A stretch of 10,716 nt of DNA, taken from DATKMS01 sp041497995. GTDB lineage: Bacteria > Desulfobacterota > Binatia > HRBIN30. Shown piece by piece: positions 5,909 through 10,716 of this stretch. The notes beneath the pieces were generated by a model, which did not search any database, was not told where the DNA came from, and worked only from the letters and a program-made list of their open reading frames with translations. Where the stretch lies: assembly GCA_041497995.1 (NCBI GenBank), contig JBGQHM010000232.1, forward strand, positions 1-10,716. Reading direction: 5' to 3'. The translations under genes and the position numbers were made by a program. Each line of letters begins with the position of its first letter. The stretch's first letter is position 1.

Positions 5909-7015
5909 TCACCTCTCTTCGGCGTCGCTCGGTGCGAAGCTCGAGACGTCAACGGCCTCGCCCGTGCGCGCCGCGTGATAGGTCGCGGCGGCGAGGCGTT
6001 GCGCTTCCAGGCCGACACGGATGTCGGGCGTGGGGCGGCGGTCGGCAAGCAGCGCCTCGACGAAGGCGAAATCCTGCACGAGGTAGGAGATCCCATAGCA
6101 ATCGCGCAGCGCCTCCGGGACGTCCGCTTGCGCCATGACGAAGCGCTGCAACACTTCCGCCTCCGAGAGCCGTTGCTCCGGACCGTCGCCGAACTGGTAG
6201 ATGACCTCGCCGCTCATGTCCGCCTCGCTGGCGAGGAAGGCGCTATCGCAGAAGATCTCCAAGCGCCGGTTCGACGGGCGCTGCACCATGTTGTGCCAGA
6301 CGTTGATCAGCTGCGCCCGCAAGCCGCCGGCGAACTCCAGATCCACTGCCATGTAGTCCTCGACGCCAGGATGACCAGCGCGGTTGTGTTCCCAGGCGCG
6401 CAGTCGGACCACCGGGCCGAAGAACCAGGTGAGCAGGTCGAGGTCGTGCACGCCGTGCTCGATCAACGTGCCACCAGCGGTGAGCGTGCGGTCGGCGCGC
6501 CATGCGCTGTCGTGCACGCCCCGGATCGGGAAACACTGGTCGTCGCGGAACACCACCGCCACCGGCTGACCGGCGCGCGGGTCGCGCAGGAGCTCGCGCA
6601 TGACGGTGTAGACGGCGGAGTAGCGCAGCACCAGACCGATCTGCGAGCGCACACCGGCGCGCTCGACGGCTGCGACCATAGTCGCGCCTTCGTGGTAGCT
6701 CATCGCCAGCGGCTTCTCGCAAAATATGTGCAGGCCCCGGGCGGCTGCCGCTTGCACCAGCTCGGCGTGATAGCGCGTCGGCGTGCAGACGAAGAGCGTG
6801 TCGATCTCGGCACGCGCGATCAGCTCGTGTCCGTCGGCGAAAAGCTGCGGATAGCCGTAGAGATCGGAGAACAGGTTGCGGCGCACCGCCAGCGGGTCGG
6901 CAACTGCGATCAGTTGCACGCGCGCCGCCAACGCGCGGTCGATTTGTTGCAGGACCGCAGAGTGTGCCGCGCCGATGACGCCGGCGCCGATCAATCCGAT
7001 GCGCAGGGAGTCCAC
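5909..7015 (-). CDS. Gfo/Idh/MocA family NAD(P)-dependent oxidoreductase
   Basis: This 368-aa protein has an N-terminal Rossmann domain with G-A-G-V-I-G (10-15), a D40-P pair after beta-2, and F-C-E-K-P-L-A with the family-defining E100-K101-P102. The C-terminal alpha/beta domain follows, with G-G-T-L-I-E-H-G-V-H-D-L-D (181-193), where His190 is the likely catalytic residue. Known members oxidise or reduce sugars, inositols, biliverdin and similar compounds; the substrate here is unknown. The start is GTG (7015-7013) with no strong Shine-Dalgarno. No other start fits, because the Rossmann strand begins at residue 4. The gene follows a large palindrome and is coupled to the SDR (3 nt gap). A sugar-type dehydrogenase between acyl-CoA dehydrogenases is unusual; it may act on a cyclic or polyol-like substrate or decorate a lipid. 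That is inference. Confidence 0.94.
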   Translation of the reverse strand: MDSLRIGLIGAGVIGAAHSAVLQQIDRALAARVQLIAVADPLAVRRNLFSDLYGYPQLFADGHELIARAEIDTLFVCTPTRYHAELVQAAAARGLHIFCEKPLAMSYHEGATMVAAVERAGVRSQIGLVLRYSAVYTVMRELLRDPRAGQPVAVVFRDDQCFPIRGVHDSAWRADRTLTAGGTLIEHGVHDLDLLTWFFGPVVRLRAWEHNRAGHPGVEDYMAVDLEFAGGLRAQLINVWHNMVQRPSNRRLEIFCDSAFLASEADMSGEVIYQFGDGPEQRLSEAEVLQRFVMAQADVPEALRDCYGISYLVQDFAFVEALLADRRPTPDIRVGLEAQRLAAATYHAARTGEAVDVSSFAPSDAEER

Positions 7016-7036
7016 TGATGCAATTAGTCAATCTCT

Positions 7037-7103
7037 GTAGGGTGGGCACCGCCCACCGTTCTTCGTCCGACGGCTGCAAAGCGGTGGGCGGTGCCCACCC
7101 TAC
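7037..7103. repeat. Perfect 22-bp inverted repeat (nested palindrome)
   Basis: Left arm 7037-7058 begins GTAGGGTGGGCACC; right arm 7082-7103 is its exact reverse complement over all 22 bp, with a 23-nt loop. Each arm is itself self-complementary (GGTGGGC, 3 nt, GCCCACC), so the DNA or RNA could form one long hairpin or two small ones. It sits between dehydrogenase B (stop at 7120) and the Gfo/Idh/MocA gene (start 7015) in the minus-strand gene run. No T-tract follows. It may be a dispersed palindromic element (REP- or MITE-like) and could attenuate transcription or stabilise the upstream mRNA. Confidence 0.92.
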
Positions 7104-7119
7104 GAGCTACGAGCCGATA

Positions 7120-8343
<1,224 letters not shown>

Positions 8344-8371
8344 GGTCTCCTCCTTGTGGTGTCTTCACGAC

Positions 8372-9481
8372 TCAGACCATCACCAAACCTTCGAAGGTGG
8401 CGAAGCCGCGGCCGTTGCGTGCCCACATCTCCACGGGATGCTCGCGGATGTATCCATGGCCGCCGAGTACCTGCACCGCATTGTCGGTGACCTTGAGCAC
8501 CATGTTGGCCGCGTAGTTCTTGGCGAGATACGCTTCGCGCGTCGCCTCCTCGCCGCGATCCAGTTTCCAGGCGGCTTCCCAAGCCAGCAGGCGCGTCGCA
8601 TCGATCTCCAGTGCCATCTCGGCGAGCATGAAAGCGATGGCTTGCTTCTGGCCGATGGCGACGCCGAAGGCCTTGCGATCCTTGGCATAGTCACGCGCAT
8701 ACTCGAAGGCGGCGCGCGCCACGCCGACGGCCATCGCAGCCAGACCGACGCGTGCGTAGTTCATCAGCTTCGCGAAGTCGCAGCCGGCGTCGCCGCCGAG
8801 GCGGTTGGCGGCGGGGACGCGGCAGTTTTCAAAGGTGACCTCGTGCGTCGCCAATGCCTTGATGCCCATGTTCTTCTCACGCTCGACGACCTGCACGCCC
8901 GCCGTGCCCTTCTCGACGAGGAAGCCGCTGACCGACTCGTAGCCGTCGCGATCGTCGGTGCGCGCGTACACCAGTAGATGCTCGGCGTCGTCACCGAGCG
9001 GGACATAGCACTTCGCGCCGTTGACGACGTACGCGCCGTTCTCGCGGCGTGCGGTCGCGCTGAGCGCGGAGAGATCAAAGTCGTAGCGCGGCTCCATCAC
9101 GGCTGCCGAGCCGGCGCGGAACTGCGCGCTGGCGTACGGCTTTAGGATGCGCAGCTTCTGTTCGTCGGTGCCCATCTCGATCACCGGGTAGATGACCAGC
9201 CGCGGCGCCAGCAGGTGGAGCGCCACGGACAGATCGCCCCAGGCCAGCTCCTCGGCGATCAGCGCACCGGTGACCACCGACCGCGTGTCGCCGGCTCCGC
9301 CGTACGCCTCGGGGATGACGCTCTGCACCAGCCCGAGATCCCAGCCTTGTTGGACGAGGTCGCTGGGCACCGCGCCGCTCTCGTCGGCGTCATGCGCCTG
9401 CGGGCGCACTTGCTCGCGTGCGAAGGCGGCAACCGTGTCGCGAATGAGCTGCTGGTCCTCACTCGGTTGGAAACTGACCAT
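8372..9481 (-). CDS. Acyl-CoA dehydrogenase A, atypical, short C-terminus
   Basis: This 369-aa acyl-CoA dehydrogenase-family protein follows tetR by 2 nt; its AGGAGG lies inside the last tetR codons, indicating translational coupling. The fold signatures are clear: A-E-E-L-A-W-G-D (76-83), N-G-A-K (154-157), F-E-N-C-R-V-P (217-223) and V-L-G-G-H-G-Y (338-344). Two things are odd. The usual T-E-P-x-x-G-S-D loop is replaced by M-E-P-R-Y-D-F-D (129-136), so the G-S-D FAD/substrate contact is missing. The protein also stops at F-A-T-F-E-G-L-V-M-V, keeping Glu364 (equivalent to the Y-E-G catalytic base) but lacking the following T-S-x-I-Q-R segment and last helix, about 20 residues. The 28 nt left before dehydrogenase B leave no room for a frameshifted tail, so this is the native end. 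It may be the partner subunit of a heteromeric enzyme with dehydrogenase B. Confidence 0.93.
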   Translation of the reverse strand: MVSFQPSEDQQLIRDTVAAFAREQVRPQAHDADESGAVPSDLVQQGWDLGLVQSVIPEAYGGAGDTRSVVTGALIAEELAWGDLSVALHLLAPRLVIYPVIEMGTDEQKLRILKPYASAQFRAGSAAVMEPRYDFDLSALSATARRENGAYVVNGAKCYVPLGDDAEHLLVYARTDDRDGYESVSGFLVEKGTAGVQVVEREKNMGIKALATHEVTFENCRVPAANRLGGDAGCDFAKLMNYARVGLAAMAVGVARAAFEYARDYAKDRKAFGVAIGQKQAIAFMLAEMALEIDATRLLAWEAAWKLDRGEEATREAYLAKNYAANMVLKVTDNAVQVLGGHGYIREHPVEMWARNGRGFATFEGLVMV

Positions 9482-9483
9482 GG

Positions 9484-10137
9484 CTATTTCCTCCTCTGCC
9501 GGCGTGCGGGTGCGCTGCCGTTACTGGTGCTGGCTGGCGCGGACAGCCACCCGACGTATTGCTGAATGAAGGCGTCGATGGTGGCGGCCAGATCAAAGCC
9601 TTTTGGGTCCTGGTAGTACTGGATCTCCGCACCCATGATCGCGCCGGCGTACACTTCGGCGGCGATCGCAGGATCGACATCGGCGCGGAACTCGCCGCGT
9701 TCCTGCCCGCCGCGCACGACGCCGCGCAGGTACTCCCGGAAGCGATGCATCATGGCGCGGAACTGCGCCGCCAAGCGCGGGTTGCTGTCGAGCGACTCGA
9801 CCATGAGCGTCACGATCAGGCGGCGGTGGTTGCTCTTGGTGGCGTGGTCGAAACACACGCGCGCCAACTCGGCGAGGGCGAGGGCGGCGTTCGTAATCGC
9901 CGACAAGTCACCGGTGACGCGGCGCTCGAACTGGCCGACGCGGTTCTTCACCGCCTCGAACAACAGCTCTTCCTTGTCCTTAAAGTGGTAGTACAGCGCG
10001 CCCTTGGTGACGCCGGCGGCTTTGGCGATGCGATCGATGGAGGTGGCTTGATACCCGTAGCGGGCGAAACAATCGATGGCGGTGTCCATCAGGTCCCGGC
10101 GCGATTGACCGCGTCCAGGCCGTGTGGCCAAGTCCAT
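9484..10137 (-). CDS. TetR/AcrR family transcriptional regulator
   Basis: This 217-aa repressor-type protein has an N-terminal helix-turn-helix: A-I-D-C-F-A-R-Y-G-Y-Q-A-T-S-I-D-R-I-A (20-38), then A-G-V-T-K-G-A-L-Y-Y-H-F-K-D-K-E-E-L (41-58), the standard TetR recognition helix and closing motif. Residues about 80-200 form the helical ligand-binding/dimer domain, and the tail is basic (R-R-Q-R-R-K). It is the first gene of the minus-strand run and overlaps the ribosome-binding site of dehydrogenase A. The ATG at 10137 has no Shine-Dalgarno and lies inside a 20-bp palindrome that is probably its own operator. A start at Met17 is possible but would cut into helix 1. Likely role: ligand-responsive autorepressor of this catabolic operon, probably sensing an acyl-CoA or its precursor (inferred from context and operator type). 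Confidence 0.95.
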   Translation of the reverse strand: MDLATRPGRGQSRRDLMDTAIDCFARYGYQATSIDRIAKAAGVTKGALYYHFKDKEELLFEAVKNRVGQFERRVTGDLSAITNAALALAELARVCFDHATKSNHRRLIVTLMVESLDSNPRLAAQFRAMMHRFREYLRGVVRGGQERGEFRADVDPAIAAEVYAGAIMGAEIQYYQDPKGFDLAATIDAFIQQYVGWLSAPASTSNGSAPARRQRRK

Positions 10138-10154
10138 ACTGAACGTTTAGTATG
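10135..10154. promoter_or_regulatory. Probable TetR operator palindrome over the tetR start codon
   Basis: The plus strand reads CATACTGAACGTTTAGTATG. The two 10-bp halves match as inverted repeats at 9 of 10 positions, and the CAT at its left end is the tetR start codon. The TGAACGTT core resembles operators of fatty-acid-related TetR proteins such as BM3R1 (TGAACGTTCA core). On the minus strand a TTGACT box (10172-10167) lies so that transcription would begin at or next to the ATG, so a bound dimer would block initiation directly. The divergent side may also be controlled through the TAGTAT hexamer (10148-10153), a weak -10 candidate. Confidence 0.75.
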
Positions 10155-10291
10155 TAGGAGGAAGTGAGTCAATGGGTGGCTCACCACGTGTGGCTCGCCG
10201 GGCACGCGAAGTGGTGTGCGTTTGCGCGGCACGGGCAGTTCTGGTTGTTACTGCGGGGCTGCTTCGAAGCGTTCGGAAAGGAACTGACACA

Positions 10292-10716
10292 ATGAACCAG
10301 CTTGGAACGTCGCTGCACCGTCTCCTGCTCGTGACCGGCGTGCTCACGATGCTGTCCGCGCTCGGGTTGTTGCTTACCAACTATCGACCGGCGACGGCGC
10401 TCAACTACTGGTCGATCATGTTTCCGGCGTTCGGGCTGGTGGCGCTGTGGCAGGTCCTGACTCGTTCGGAACGGTCAGAGAACGTGGCGCTCACGGTGGT
10501 CCGCGTCGCGGCCCATTGGATCGGCCCACTGATCGCCCTGCGGCTCCTCTTCCTGCAACTCCACCGCGGCCAGATGGACGCCGATGCCGTCGGTGCAACG
10601 ACGCTGTTGCTGCTCGCGGTGACGAGCTTCCTCGCCGGCATCTACCAGGATCGGCTCTTCTTCTTCGCTGCCGTCGTGCTGGCGCTCGGCACCGTCGTCG
10701 CGACGGAGATCGAGGC
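10292..10716 (+). CDS. Multi-spanning membrane protein, N-terminal part (runs off the window end)
   Basis: The plus strand from ATG 10292 is open for 141 codons to the window edge. The translation is strongly hydrophobic with about five predicted membrane segments (residues about 10-29, 40-57, 68-88, 101-117 and 121-138), separated by short charged loops (T-R-S-E-R-S-E at 57-63, H-R-G-Q-M-D-A-D at 91-98). Codon third positions are mostly G/C as in real genes here. I do not recognise the family. AAAGGA (10277-10282) precedes the ATG with a 9-nt spacer. An in-frame ATG at 10172, with a better AGGAGG (10156-10161), would add 40 residues, but that stretch has a lower share of G/C third positions (about 46%), so I prefer 10292. 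The gene is divergent from tetR and could be under the same operator, which would suggest a transport or membrane role in the module (inference). Confidence 0.75.
   Translation, partial: MNQLGTSLHRLLLVTGVLTMLSALGLLLTNYRPATALNYWSIMFPAFGLVALWQVLTRSERSENVALTVVRVAAHWIGPLIALRLLFLQLHRGQMDADAVGATTLLLLAVTSFLAGIYQDRLFFFAAVVLALGTVVATEIE

Noticed and set aside
7016..7119. Intrinsic terminator at the large palindrome
   Set aside because: No T-tract follows the stem on either strand; described as a repeat with possible attenuation instead.
8344..8400. Frameshift in dehydrogenase A that would restore a full C-terminus
   Set aside because: Only 28 nt separate its stop from the next start, and no frame there encodes the usual T-S-x-I-Q-R segment, so the short end is real as sequenced.

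Overview
The window is high-GC bacterial DNA with dense, mostly co-directional genes and strong G/C preference at third codon positions. It carries three acyl-CoA dehydrogenases, a TetR regulator, an SDR, a Gfo/Idh/MocA oxidoreductase and a stand-alone P450. This gene style fits a chromosome of a metabolically versatile soil, sediment or water bacterium, such as an uncultured former deltaproteobacterial or Binatota-like lineage. The assignment is inference from gene content only; no rRNA or other phylogenetic marker is present.

Layout. (1) Positions 1-158, minus strand: the first 52 codons of a DUF29-family gene, cut by the window edge. (2) 159-932: about 770 bp with no convincing gene, holding a 13-bp triple tandem repeat, a short sigma-factor-like peptide remnant and a candidate promoter for the next gene. 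(3) 933-2315, plus strand: a complete cytochrome P450. (4) 2341-10137, minus strand: a long co-directional run, in transcription order tetR, acyl-CoA dehydrogenase A (atypical), acyl-CoA dehydrogenase B, a 22-bp-arm palindrome, Gfo/Idh/MocA oxidoreductase, SDR, a 71-aa orphan, acyl-CoA dehydrogenase C, a repeat-like hairpin, and a membrane-anchored lytic transglycosylase that converges on the P450. (5) 10292-10716, plus strand: the start of a multi-spanning membrane protein, divergent from tetR and cut by the window end.

How the genes may work together. tetR and dehydrogenase A are 2 nt apart, dehydrogenases A and B 28 nt apart, and the Gfo/Idh/MocA gene and SDR 3 nt apart, so these are very likely co-transcribed pairs. 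A 20-bp near-perfect palindrome covers the tetR start codon and resembles operators of fatty-acid/acyl-CoA-responsive TetR proteins. The simplest reading is a TetR-controlled catabolic module in which an acyl-CoA substrate is desaturated, possibly by a heteromeric A-B dehydrogenase, then processed by NAD(P)-dependent oxidoreductases. The substrate cannot be told from sequence. The transglycosylase is probably housekeeping.

I see no CRISPR array, tRNA, rRNA, insertion sequence or phage gene. The most unusual items are the motif-poor, C-terminally short dehydrogenase A, the operator that overlaps its own regulator's start codon, the two GTAGGG-type intergenic hairpins (one supplies a gene's stop codon), and a sigma70-like promoter placed on the SDR stop codon.
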